A stretch of DNA of 9,211 bases from an uncultured Clostridium sp. GTDB lineage: Bacteria; Bacillota; Clostridia; TANB77; CAG-508. Positions within the stretch are counted from its first letter, which is position 1. Each line of letters opens with the position of its first letter. Location of the stretch: positions 1 through 9,211 of the forward strand of contig CAMSQT010000038.1 in assembly GCA_947062645.1 (NCBI GenBank), given 5' to 3'. The notes under the pieces were generated by a model, which ran no database searches, was not told where the DNA came from, and saw nothing but the letters and a program-made list of their open reading frames with translations. The translations under genes were made by a program, and so were the position numbers. Positions 1 to 6,206 of the stretch are shown here, in pieces.

Positions 1-161
1 TTGGAATTTTAGTACCTTTTACTGGCTTAGGCACTTTGATTGGTCTAGTTCCAATTGCATTTAAATATATTGCTATGATTTTTGTAATTACTCTTCTTTA
101 TTGCTTTGTTGCGATTTTTGCTAAAAAGGTTTATATTAAAAAATATGGTGAATGGATTTAA
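1..161 (+). CDS. C-terminus of a P-type ATPase, probably Mg2+-transporting (partial)
   Basis: This is the last 53 codons of a gene that begins before the window, read in the frame that starts at base 3 and stops at TAA 159-161. The peptide has two hydrophobic stretches separated by a short loop, and ends in a basic segment, KKVYIKKYGEWI. A PFTGLG-x-LIGLVPI stretch followed by a last membrane helix and a Y-I-[KR]-[KR]-[YF]-G-x-W ending resembles the C-terminus of MgtA/MgtB-type (P-type IIIB) Mg2+ importers. Those use ATP hydrolysis to move Mg2+ across the cytoplasmic membrane. The catalytic domains are outside the window, so the substrate is inferred only from the tail. No in-frame CGG is present. 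It could be another polytopic membrane protein. Confidence 0.55.
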   Translation, partial: GILVPFTGLGTLIGLVPIAFKYIAMIFVITLLYCFVAIFAKKVYIKKYGEWI

Positions 162-195
162 AAAACCCCTCCAAAAAAGGAGGGTTTTTGTTTTT
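161..195. terminator. Bidirectional intrinsic terminator
   Basis: The arms AAAAACCCCTCC (161-172) and GGAGGGTTTTT (179-189) pair around an A6 loop with one bulged C. A further T run follows at 191-195. On the minus strand the same hairpin is followed by GGGGTTTTTT. It overlaps the stop codon of the ATPase gene and sits 16 bases beyond the stop of the convergent small gene at 211, so it probably ends both transcripts. Confidence 0.85.
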
Positions 196-210
196 AATGA
201 TGCTATGTTT

Positions 211-429
211 CTACCGTATCATTAATGCCACTTTTAGTTTAACATTATGTACGTTAGCATCAACTAAACTGTTATAACGTCTTATTTCTCCGTCAGAAAG
301 ATACTGTTTTCCTAATAGATAGGAATAATCTTTCTTTATCCATTGATAAAGTATCATTACTTCTTCTTCCTTATTCGCTGCCATCTCTATTAGCAAACCT
401 CTTCCTTCTGTTTTATATTTGCCATACAT
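211..429 (-). CDS. Unrecognised 72-aa protein; last sense codon is CGG before TAG
   Basis: I do not recognise this family. The start at 429 is chosen because a strong ribosome site (AAGGAGGGG) lies about 9 bases upstream; the in-frame ATG further upstream at 471 lacks one. The 72-residue product begins MYGKYKTEGRG and is charged, probably helical and soluble, with no signal peptide or membrane segment. Its own consensus promoter lies just beyond the dnaE stop. The 3' end reads ATG ATA CGG TAG. If CGG is skipped by +1 as in dnaE and tyrS, ribosomes would miss the TAG and run into the terminator, giving a non-stop product. If CGG is read normally the protein ends in Arg. Which happens cannot be told from sequence. 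Confidence 0.6.
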   Translation of the reverse strand: MYGKYKTEGRGLLIEMAANKEEEVMILYQWIKKDYSYLLGKQYLSDGEIRRYNSLVDANVHNVKLKVALMIR

Positions 430-504
430 CAGAATCGCCCCTCCTTCCTTGGATTTTTTGCCATATAACACTATAGCATTTTCTACACAAAAGTGTACTG
501 CTTT

Positions 505-533
505 ATTATACCGTATTATGTCTTCTTTGTCAA
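505..533 (-). promoter_or_regulatory. Consensus sigma-A-type promoter for the small gene ending at 211
   Basis: Read on the minus strand, TTGACA (533-528) and TATAAT (510-505) are both perfect and are 17 bases apart. The -35 box starts 8 bases past the dnaE stop, so the small gene is transcribed independently of dnaE. A short palindrome, TACAC-4-GTGTA (483-496), falls just after the expected transcription start and could be an operator or a small 5' hairpin. Confidence 0.85.
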
Positions 534-541
534 AAGAAACC

Positions 542-3500
542 TTAAGAAATTTCCTCTATGATTCCATTTTCCGCTCCTAAAATATCTTGAAACACTGTCA
601 TAATCTGGTCTGTTAAATAAATCTGTCCACAAGGTTTTAGGTCTTGCCCTACTTTAATTCGAACATTCATATTATTTTTATCGCCACTAAAATAGCGTAA
701 AGCACCCCTTAGTTTTTCCTTTTGTTCCTCACTTGCATTAGTGATATCTAAAGTCAAAATCTTTTGCTTTTGTTCCCCAAAATCCTTAATTTCATTGGCA
801 ATAATGGTCGTCGTATCCTCTTCTCTTATACTTAATCTACCATCTACTACAACAATATTTTCTTCTATCAAACTTTTTCCCGCATTCAAATAAGCATTTT
901 CAAATACCAAGATTTCAGCTGAGCCATATAAATCTTCTACCGTCACAAACGCCATTATCTTATTATTTTTGGTATATTTCTTTTTAATCGTGCTAATAAT
1001 TCCGACAATACTTTACTTTTTGCCCATCCGTATATTTTATTTTTCCATTTTGTTTGGTCATAATCATTTCTGAATTATCTAAATTTGAACTCATTTGCTC
1101 ATCTAATTGTCTTAAATCAATTGTATTTATCGTACTTTGTGCTTCTATTTGCGTTCTTAATTTTTCTAATGGATGCCCAGAAATGTAAATACCTAGCATT
1201 TCTTTTTCGATAGATAACAATTCTTTATTTGACATTTCTTCATGTTCTTCAAATTGATATTTGATTTCATTCATTTGATTTTTTTCTTCTTCTGAACCTA
1301 AATCAAACATCGAAACTTGCCCATCTAATCCCTTTTTTCTTCCACTTTGAATCGTATCAATAATAGCTTCGAAAGAGGCTAATAAAGTACTTCTGGTTTG
1401 CCCAAACTCGTCAAATGCTCCTGCTTTTATTAAGCTTTCTACACATTTCTTATTGACTTGTTCGCCCGCAATTCTTTCACAAAAATCAGTAAAACTTTTA
1501 TATGCTCCATTTTCTCTTCTTTCTTTTACAATATTACTAACTGGTACTGACCCTACATTTTTAATACTTCCTAGGCCAAAGCGAATTTTAGCTTTTTCTT
1601 CTTTTGAAAATGGCAAGTTTGTACCTGTCCCAAAGTTGCCATACTCGGTTGTAAATTTGCTATCACTTTTATTGATTTCTGGTTTTAAAATTTCAATTCC
1701 TAAAAGCTTGCACTCGTCAATGTATTGTGGGATTTTGTCTAAGTTTCCTAAAAAGCTATTTAGGGTTGCTGCCATAAATTCTGCTGGATAATAGGCTTTT
1801 AAGTAAGCAGTTCGATAGGCGATTACGGCATAGCAAGCTGCATGGGATTTATTGAAGGCATATTTTGCAAATTCTGCCATCTCGTCAAAAATTTTGTTGG
1901 CTGATTGCTCGTCTATTCCATTTCTTACGCATCCGGGGTACTTCCACATTTCCTTTTTCGTCTACTTGACCATGGATAAAGATTTCTCTTTCTTTTGCCA
2001 TAACATCTAGCTTTTTCTTACCCATAGCACGTCTTACCAAATCCGCTCTCCCGCAAAGAATAGCCTGCTAAGTCACGCACAATTTGCATAACTTGTTCTT
2101 GGTATACCATACAACCATAGGTTACATTTAAGATTGGCTCTAGTCTTGGATGGGTGTATTCGTTATGACCTGGATTTAATTTTCCTTTCACATATCTTGG
2201 AATTTGATCCATTGGTCCGGGACGATATAAAGATACTCCCGCAATCAAGTCTTCTAAGCAGTCTGGTTTTAACTCTTTCATAAAGTTTGTCATTCCTTGT
2301 GACTCAAATTGGAAGATACCACAAGATTTCCCCTCTTGCCATAGTTTATATACTTTAGGGTCTGCCATTTCTTTGTCAAATTCTACATCAATTCCCCTAT
2401 TTTCTTTTACTAAATCAATGGTGTCTTGAATTACCGTTAGAGTTCTTAATCCTAAAAAGTCCATTTTTAAAAGTCCTAATTCTTCTAAGGTTGTCATGAT
2501 ATATTGGGTTGAAATTTGTCCATCTCGCACATATAAAGGAACGTAGGTATCAACTGGGTCTTTGGTAATAACGACTCCGGCAAGCATGGGTAGATGCCTG
2601 TCTTGGCATTCCTTCTAATGCCATTGCTACATCTAATACTTTTTTTACAGTCTCGTCTGTTTCGTACCTGTCTTTTAGTTCTTTGTTTTGTTCTAATGCT
2701 TTTTTTATGGTAATGTGTAGTTCATTTGGTATCATTTTGGCTAAGCTATCTGCTTCTGCATAAGGAACATCTAGCACTCTTGCTACATCTCGAATAACCA
2801 TTTTGGCTGCCATCGTTCCAAAGGTAATAATCTGTGATACATGATCATGTCCATACTTTTCAGATACATAATCTATTACATCTTGTCTATGTTCATAGCA
2901 AAAGTCAACGTCAAAGTCAGGCATACTAATTCTTTCTGGATTTAGAAATCTTTCAAACAGTAAGCCATATTTCATAGGGTCTATATCCGTGATTTCGATG
3001 GCATAGGCAATAATTGATCCTGCTCCTGACCCACGTCCGTGGTCCTACTGGAATGTTATGTGTTTTAGCAAAATGGATAAAGTCCCATACGATTAGGAAG
3101 TAGTCTACATATCCCATTTTTTGAATAACACCTAATTCATAGTCCATTCTATCTAAAATTTCTTGTGATGGATTTTCTCCATATCTATTTTTAATACCAT
3201 CTTGGCATAATTTTTTAAAATAATCATAATGAGTTGGAAATTCTTCTGGCACATCATAGTTCGGCAATATGGTATGCCCAAATTCAAATTCCACATTACA
3301 TTTGTCAGCTATTTTCACAGTGTTTTCGATTGCCTCTGGAAAGGCTTTAAAATATTCTATCATTTCTTCTGGTGATTTTACATACAATTCATCTGTTTCA
3401 AAACGCATTCTATCCATATCACTCATACGTTTTCCTGTTTGAATACATAATAAAACTTCGTGATTATAGGCATCTTCTTTTTTTAAATAATGAGCATCAT

Positions 3501-4110
3501 TTGTTGCAACTAAAGGAATGTCCAATTTTTTGGCTAATGCAATCAGTTTTTGATTGGCTAGCACTTGTTCTTGCAAGCCATTGTTTTGAATTTCTATGTA
3601 ATAATCCTCGCCAAATATTTTTTTATGCCAAAGAGCAATTTCTTCTGCCTTTTCATTATCTCCATTTAACAAAGCTTGATTCACTGAACCTGCTAAACAA
3701 GCACTTAAACAGATTAACCCTTCATGATATTTTTCTAGTACCTCTAAATCGATACGCGGTTTATAATAATAACCATCTACAAAGCCAATCGAAACCAACT
3801 TACTTAAATTTTGATAGCCTTGTTGGTCTTTAGCTAGTAAAATCAAATGATTATAATGATTATCAACATTAGGTTCTTTGTCAAATCTGCTTCTAGGTGC
3901 CACATACACTTCACAACCAATAATTGGCTTAACCCCTTCTTTTATACAAGCTTTATAAAAATCAATCGTTCCATACATAGAACCATGATCCGTAATAGCT
4001 ATCGCATCCATACCTAGTTCTTTTGCCCTTACTGGCAAATCTTTAATTCGATTCGCTCCATCTAATAAACTGAACTCACTATGTATGTGTAAATGCACAA
4101 ATTTTGACAT
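542..4110 (-). CDS. dnaE: DNA polymerase III alpha subunit, full length only after five +1 frameshifts
   Basis: This is the replicative or lesion-tolerant C-family polymerase catalytic subunit. The start at 4110 follows AGAAGGAG and gives MSKFVHLHIHSEFSLLDGAN, the PHP-domain N-terminus. The catalytic core carries PDFDVDF (Asp398, Asp400) and KMDFLGLRTL (Asp550). Helix-hairpin-helix and OB-fold regions follow, with YGSAEILVF near the C-terminus. The frame breaks after codons 357, 510, 685, 724 and 1034. At each break an in-frame CGG must be passed by skipping its C and reading GGA or GGG as Gly. The restored glycines (358, 511, 686, 725, 1035) sit in GPGRGSGAG, HACG-VVI, YSLGRAD, VPGCV and YCGII contexts. 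With all five shifts the product is about 1187 residues, a normal DnaE length, with no gap or loss between segments. Decay is therefore unlikely. The alternatives, discussed under findings, are mRNA editing or an assembly artefact. Confidence 0.93.
1001..1004 (-). other. +1 frameshift site 5 in dnaE (TGT CGGA)
   Basis: The incoming frame reads TAT TGT CGG AAT TAT TAG and stops two codons after CGG. Skipping the C at 1004 gives TGT GGA ATT ATT AGC, that is Y-C-G-I-I-S, which leads into the OB-fold region KNNKIMAFVTVEDLYGSAE. Many DnaE proteins carry a GGII-like motif at this point. Confidence 0.9.
1932..1935 (-). other. +1 frameshift site 4 in dnaE (CCC CGGA)
   Basis: The incoming frame reads GTA CCC CGG ATG and stops 15 codons later. 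Skipping one C gives GTA CCC GGA TGC, that is V-P-G-C-V-R-N-G, and continues into the next conserved DnaE segment (NKIFDEMAEFAKYAFNKSHA). Because four Cs are in a row, slippage of the preceding Pro tRNA is also possible here, unlike at most of the other sites. Confidence 0.9.
2050..2053 (-). other. +1 frameshift site 3 in dnaE (TTG CGGG)
   Basis: The incoming frame reads TCT TTG CGG GAG and stops 10 codons after CGG. Skipping the C at 2053 gives TCT TTG GGG AGA GCG GAT, that is Y-S-L-G-R-A-D-L-V-R-R-A-M-G-K-K, a signature stretch of DnaE. The short bridging segment between sites 3 and 4 (39 codons) is in neither flanking long ORF, yet it translates to clean DnaE sequence. Confidence 0.92.
2576..2579 (-). 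other. +1 frameshift site 2 in dnaE (TGC CGGA)
   Basis: The incoming frame reads CAT GCT TGC CGG AGT and stops 8 codons after CGG. Skipping the C at 2579 gives H-A-C-G-V-V-I-T-K-D-P, the conserved STHA[AC]GVVI motif. An insertion of T instead (giving HAAG) would also restore the frame, but the C-before-GGA reading matches the other six sites. Confidence 0.9.
3036..3039 (-). other. +1 frameshift site 1 in dnaE (CCA CGGA)
   Basis: The incoming frame reads GTA GGA CCA CGG ACG and stops 27 codons after CGG. Skipping the C at 3039 gives CCA GGA CGT GGG TCA GGA, that is V-G-P-G-R-G-S-G-A-G-S, the invariant glycine-rich motif just before the catalytic PDFDVDF. The position of the extra base is unambiguous. 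Confidence 0.95.
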
Positions 4111-4125
4111 CTCTTTTCTCCTTCT

Positions 4126-4157
4126 ATGTGAAATCGGGGACGTTTCTTTTTTCACAT
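4126..4157. repeat. REP-like hairpin in the dnaE leader
   Basis: ATGTGAAA (4126-4133) and TTTCACAT (4150-4157) form a perfect 8-bp inverted repeat around a core that reads GAAACGTCCCCGA on the minus strand. As far as I recall, elements with an AAACGTCCCC core and GTGAAA ends recur as short intergenic repeats in clostridia, often linked to REP-associated Y1 transposases; no transposase is present here. It sits immediately upstream of the dnaE ribosome site (4111-4125). Its translation is the spurious N-terminal extension of dnaE to 4155. Confidence 0.55.
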
Positions 4158-4169
4158 TGCTTTTTTGTC

Positions 4170-4175
4170 ATTATA
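4170..4175 (-). promoter_or_regulatory. Probable dnaE -10 box with nearby direct repeat
   Basis: TATAAT reads on the minus strand at 4175-4170, about 60 bases before the dnaE start codon. No good -35 box is found 16-18 bases upstream. A 12-base direct repeat, TTTTTTGTCATT (plus strand), occurs at 4161-4172 and 4181-4192. It spans the -10 box and spacer with a period of 20, so it may be an operator. Confidence 0.5.
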
Positions 4176-4213
4176 TCACTTTTTTTGTCATTGTGATAGT
4201 CTTTTGGTTTGAA

Positions 4214-4250
4214 AATTAGAAAAAGAACCTTGCTTTTTAGACAAGGTTCT
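4214..4250 (-). terminator. Intrinsic terminator overlapping the end of the gene at 4237
   Basis: On the minus strand AGAACCTTG (4250-4242) and CAAGGTTCT (4232-4224) form a 9-bp perfect stem with a 9-base loop, followed by a T-rich tail. The first arm lies inside the last codons of the gene and the stop codon is in the loop. It separates this gene from dnaE. Confidence 0.8.
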
Positions 4251-4524
4251 CTTCATGAAAGATTATATCTGGAAGTAAAAATGCTCCTAATATCTTTATT
4301 ATTTGGGGAGAAACCACAATTCTGCTTTTACCCCAATGATAATTAAATACCAAGACATCTTCTCCCTTTTCCCATGAAATATCAACAGCGTCTTCTGCGC
4401 AATCAAGTATTTCACTTAACGGACTAAAACTTTTTTCAAAAGTTTTTAAAGTTTTAAAGAAAAACTCTTGCTTTACCACTGCGATACGTTCTCCTTTTTC
4501 ATCCAATACAATAAAACCTTCCAT
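4237..4524 (-). CDS. Unrecognised 95-aa soluble protein
   Basis: I do not recognise this family. The start at 4524 follows AAGGAGGAAGTATA, a good ribosome site. The product alternates short hydrophobic strands with charged residues: MEGFIVLDEKGERIAVV at the start, then VLVFNYHWGKSRIVVSP and a hydrophobic ILGAFLLPDIIF near the end. It has no signal peptide and contains one Cys, at about residue 42. It is monocistronic: it has its own promoter at 4619-4647, a structured leader of about 90 bases and its own terminator. No in-frame CGG occurs. The long leader suggests post-transcriptional control, but no function can be given. Confidence 0.75.
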   Translation of the reverse strand: MEGFIVLDEKGERIAVVKQEFFFKTLKTFEKSFSPLSEILDCAEDAVDISWEKGEDVLVFNYHWGKSRIVVSPQIIKILGAFLLPDIIFHEENLV

Positions 4525-4612
4525 TATACTTCCTCCTTATTAATTCTTTATTTTTTCGGAGGCAAAAGTTAATAGCCCCCGAAAATCCTCGAAAGGCCTA
4601 TCACCTTTTATC
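4525..4612 (-). promoter_or_regulatory. Structured 5' leader of the 95-aa gene
   Basis: Between the predicted transcription start and the start codon lie about 90 bases. They include an 11-bp stem (4585-4575 with 4563-4553, one G-U pair, 11-base loop). Upstream of it, GATAGGCC near 4595-4602 can alternatively pair with GGGGCTATT in the loop side of the first stem, with one mismatch. The two pairings compete for the same G run, the arrangement expected of a switching leader. I cannot match it to a known riboswitch class, and no T run follows the stem, so it would act on translation rather than termination. Confidence 0.4.
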
Positions 4613-4618
4613 TTTTTT

Positions 4619-4647
4619 ATTATAGCATATTTGTTAACATATTGCAA
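4619..4647 (-). promoter_or_regulatory. Sigma-A-type promoter of the 95-aa gene
   Basis: On the minus strand TTGCAA (4647-4642) and a perfect TATAAT (4624-4619) are 17 bases apart. It directs transcription into the structured leader. Confidence 0.75.
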
Positions 4648-4665
4648 TTTTTTTACCAAAAGTCC

Positions 4666-4694
4666 TTGTTTTCTTTCCCATTTACCGTTATAAT
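4666..4694 (+). promoter_or_regulatory. Probable promoter of the thioesterase gene
   Basis: A perfect TATAAT lies at 4689-4694 with a weak TTGTTT at the -35 position (4666-4671), 17 bases upstream. It is divergent from the minus-strand promoter at 4619-4647. The leader would be only about 20 bases and contains the purine-rich ribosome site near 4700-4712. Confidence 0.6.
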
Positions 4695-4719
4695 GGAAAG
4701 GAAAAGGAAGGGATTAACC

Positions 4720-5133
4720 ATGGCTTTTACTTTTGAAAGAAAAATTAATTATTATGAAACTGATCGAATGGGTGTTGTACATCATTCTAATTACATCCGT
4801 TTTTTAGAAGAAGCAAGATGTCAAATGCTAGATGCCAATCACATGCCTTATTCTGCTTTTGAAGAGCAAGGTGTTATGATACCTGTTCTTGGTGTTAATT
4901 GTAATTACAAATTGCATGTTACTTTTGATGATATCATTCAAATCAACCCCTTTGTGAAAGATTTTAATGGGGTTCGCTTAACTATGGGCTACCAAATAAT
5001 CGATAAAAAAACTGGCAATTTAGTTTTGACTGGCGAAACAAAGCATTGCTTTACTGATACTAGTTTAAAGCCTATTCGCTTACAAAAACAAATTCCAGAT
5101 TTTTATGATAAGTTTATGAAATTAAAATCATAA
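4720..5133 (+). CDS. Acyl-CoA thioesterase, YbgC/4HBT hotdog family
   Basis: The 137-residue product has the 4-hydroxybenzoyl-CoA-thioesterase-like hotdog fold signature at its N-terminus: INYYETDRMGVVHHSNYIRF. The Asp in TDRMG and the HHSNY segment match the catalytic loop of the family. Such enzymes hydrolyse acyl-CoA thioesters to free acid and CoA in the cytoplasm; the physiological substrate is not predictable. The start at 4720 is preferred over the upstream in-frame codon at 4642 because it follows GGAAGGG and the predicted transcription start lies after 4694. Length is normal. Arg codons here include CGA, CGT and CGC, with no CGG. It converges on the rubrerythrin gene with 5 bases between stops and no obvious terminator hairpin between them. 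Confidence 0.88.
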   Translation: MAFTFERKINYYETDRMGVVHHSNYIRFLEEARCQMLDANHMPYSAFEEQGVMIPVLGVNCNYKLHVTFDDIIQINPFVKDFNGVRLTMGYQIIDKKTGNLVLTGETKHCFTDTSLKPIRLQKQIPDFYDKFMKLKS

Positions 5134-5138
5134 TTTTT

Positions 5139-5687
5139 TTAGAAATATCTTTTTAATAATCCCTCAAATCCTCTACCATGTCTTGCTTCATCTTTACACA
5201 TCTCGTGAACGGTATCATGGATAGCATCATAACCTAATTCCTTTGCTCTGGTTGCTAACTCTTTTTTACCCATGCATGCTCCACATTCTGCTTCTGCTCT
5301 TAAAGATACATTTTTCTTAGTATCTTCGTATACAACTTCTCCTAATAATTCTGCAAATTTTGCTGCATGTTCTGCTTCTTCCCAAGCATATCTTTTAAAT
5401 GCTTCTGCAATTTCTGGATATCCTTCTCTATCAGCTTGACGGCTCATTGCTAAGTACATTCCAACTTCTGTACATTCTCCCATAAAATTATCTTTTAGTC
5501 CTTTTACAACTTCTTCGTCTAATCCTTTTGCTACACCAATTTTATGCTCGTCTACATATTGGTTACCAGCTTTGTTTTCTACCTTTTCTTCAAATTTTTC
5601 TTTTCCTGCTCCACATTGTGGACATCTTTCTGGCGCTTCTTCACCAAAGTGAATGTATCCACATACTTTACATACATATGCTTTCAT
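5139..5687 (-). CDS. Reverse rubrerythrin (rubredoxin-like plus diiron domain)
   Basis: This 182-residue cytoplasmic protein is a peroxide- and oxygen-detoxifying enzyme of anaerobes. The N-terminal rubredoxin-like FeS4 domain has Cys6-x2-Cys9 and Cys22-x2-Cys25 (VCKVCGYIH, ERCPQCGA). It is followed by a ferritin-like four-helix domain with Glu and His iron ligands in ECTEVGMYLA, WEEAEHAAKF, HEMCKDEARHG and similar helices. Rubredoxin first and diiron second is the order in clostridial reverse rubrerythrins, the opposite of classical Rbr. Electrons normally come from NADH via a reductase not seen in this window. The start follows AGGAGGTAAAAAAT. Length is normal and there is no in-frame CGG. 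Confidence 0.93.
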   Translation of the reverse strand: MKAYVCKVCGYIHFGEEAPERCPQCGAGKEKFEEKVENKAGNQYVDEHKIGVAKGLDEEVVKGLKDNFMGECTEVGMYLAMSRQADREGYPEIAEAFKRYAWEEAEHAAKFAELLGEVVYEDTKKNVSLRAEAECGACMGKKELATRAKELGYDAIHDTVHEMCKDEARHGRGFEGLLKRYF

Positions 5688-5719
5688 ATTTTTTACCTCC
5701 TAGTATTTTTTCTTATTTG

Positions 5720-5747
5720 ATTATATAAATTTTTTTAAAATTGTCAA
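5720..5747 (-). promoter_or_regulatory. Strong sigma-A promoter of the rubrerythrin gene
   Basis: On the minus strand a perfect TTGACA (5747-5742) and a perfect TATAAT (5725-5720) are 16 bases apart with an A/T-only spacer, consistent with high expression. No PerR-type palindrome is obvious around it. Confidence 0.85.
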
Positions 5748-5806
5748 TCCTTTTTACAAAAAAACATAGAATCTTCTAAAAACCACTTTTATTTTTTTTC
5801 ATTTTA

Positions 5807-5815
5807 TGATACAAT
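5807..5815 (+). promoter_or_regulatory. Extended -10 promoter for the zinc-ribbon gene and tyrS
   Basis: TG-A-TACAAT (5807-5815) is an extended -10 motif about 50 bases before the start codon at 5867; the -35 region (TTTTAT near 5787) is poor. It is the only candidate promoter seen upstream of the two-gene plus-strand unit. Confidence 0.5.
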
Positions 5816-5866
5816 TTGGAAGAATTGAAAAAAGATTTGTCAAAAGATGAAAGGAAGGAAAAAATT

Positions 5867-6148
5867 ATGGAATTTAATAGATGTAGTAGATGTGGGAATT
5901 TTTATGTAGCAGAAGGGAATGTATGCCCTAAATGTGCTAGTAAAGATGGATTTGAATTTTCAACTTTTAAAACTTACATCCAAGAAAATGGATTAGATAA
6001 TTCTATTAATACCATTTCAAATGATACTGGAATTTCTGTAAAAAATTTAAATCGTTTTGTGGAATATCCAGAATTCCAAGACTACAAACAAGAATTAAAC
6101 AGTATTGAAGAACTAAAAAACGCATTAGGAGAACTTGGCAATAACTAA
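5867..6148 (+). CDS. Small zinc-ribbon protein with a helical C-terminus
   Basis: The 93-residue product starts MEFNRCSRCGNFYV and carries two CxxC pairs (Cys6/Cys9 and Cys20/Cys23), a treble-clef or rubredoxin-type zinc knuckle. The region after residue 40 reads as a small helix-turn-helix-like segment (INTISNDTGISVKNLNRFVEYPEF). The arrangement recalls the YvyF/TIGR03826-type flagellar-operon regulators of Firmicutes, but the match is by pattern only and no flagellar genes are nearby. The start at 5867 follows AAAGGAAGG; an in-frame TTG at 5816 overlaps the promoter. tyrS follows after 58 bases with no terminator, so the two are probably co-transcribed. Confidence 0.75.
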   Translation: MEFNRCSRCGNFYVAEGNVCPKCASKDGFEFSTFKTYIQENGLDNSINTISNDTGISVKNLNRFVEYPEFQDYKQELNSIEELKNALGELGNN

Positions 6149-6206
6149 TTATAATAGAACACATATATCAACATTTTGTCAATATTTTAAGAAAGGCTTG
6201 ATTATT

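Noticed and set aside
1453..1791. Plus-strand open frame inside dnaE
   Set aside because: It is an antisense shadow of conserved DnaE coding sequence with no ribosome site or recognisable protein features.
2576..2585. A T insertion (GCT T GCC) in place of a C insertion at dnaE site 2
   Set aside because: It would give HAAG, also acceptable for the family. HACG by C insertion before GGA is equally plausible as protein and fits the other six sites, so C is preferred though not proven.
1001..3039. An intein or intervening sequence explaining the dnaE breaks
   Set aside because: The flanking segments join with a single-base offset and no extra sequence, so nothing is inserted beyond one C per site.
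3372..3833. Plus-strand open frame inside dnaE
   Set aside because: It is an antisense shadow of the PHP-domain region, with low-complexity His/Leu/Asn-rich translation and no ribosome site.
542..4155. dnaE as a decaying pseudogene or five separate genes
   Set aside because: All segments keep full DnaE motifs with no gaps, premature stops or deletions other than the uniform C insertions. Pseudogene indels would not all fall before Gly codons, and tyrS shows the same lesion.
4111..4155. Upstream extension of dnaE to an in-frame start at 4155
   Set aside because: The extra 15 residues come from a REP-like hairpin and the ribosome site itself. MSKFVHLHIHSEFS from 4110 is the family N-terminus and has AAGGAG in front of it.
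4525..4612. Assignment of the leader to the fluoride or another named riboswitch class
   Set aside because: A GGTGATAGGCC-like stretch is superficially similar, but the required conserved elements and a fitting downstream gene are missing.
4642..4719. N-terminal extension of the thioesterase
   Set aside because: It overlaps the promoter of the same gene. The 4720 start has a ribosome site and matches family length.
5528..5728. Plus-strand open frame opposite the rubrerythrin start
   Set aside because: It is a shadow of the rubredoxin-like domain and runs through the rubrerythrin promoter.
6135..6206. N-terminal extension of tyrS overlapping the zinc-ribbon gene
   Set aside because: The extra residues do not resemble TyrRS, and MENVFTILEERGYIEQMTH from 6207 is the expected N-terminus.
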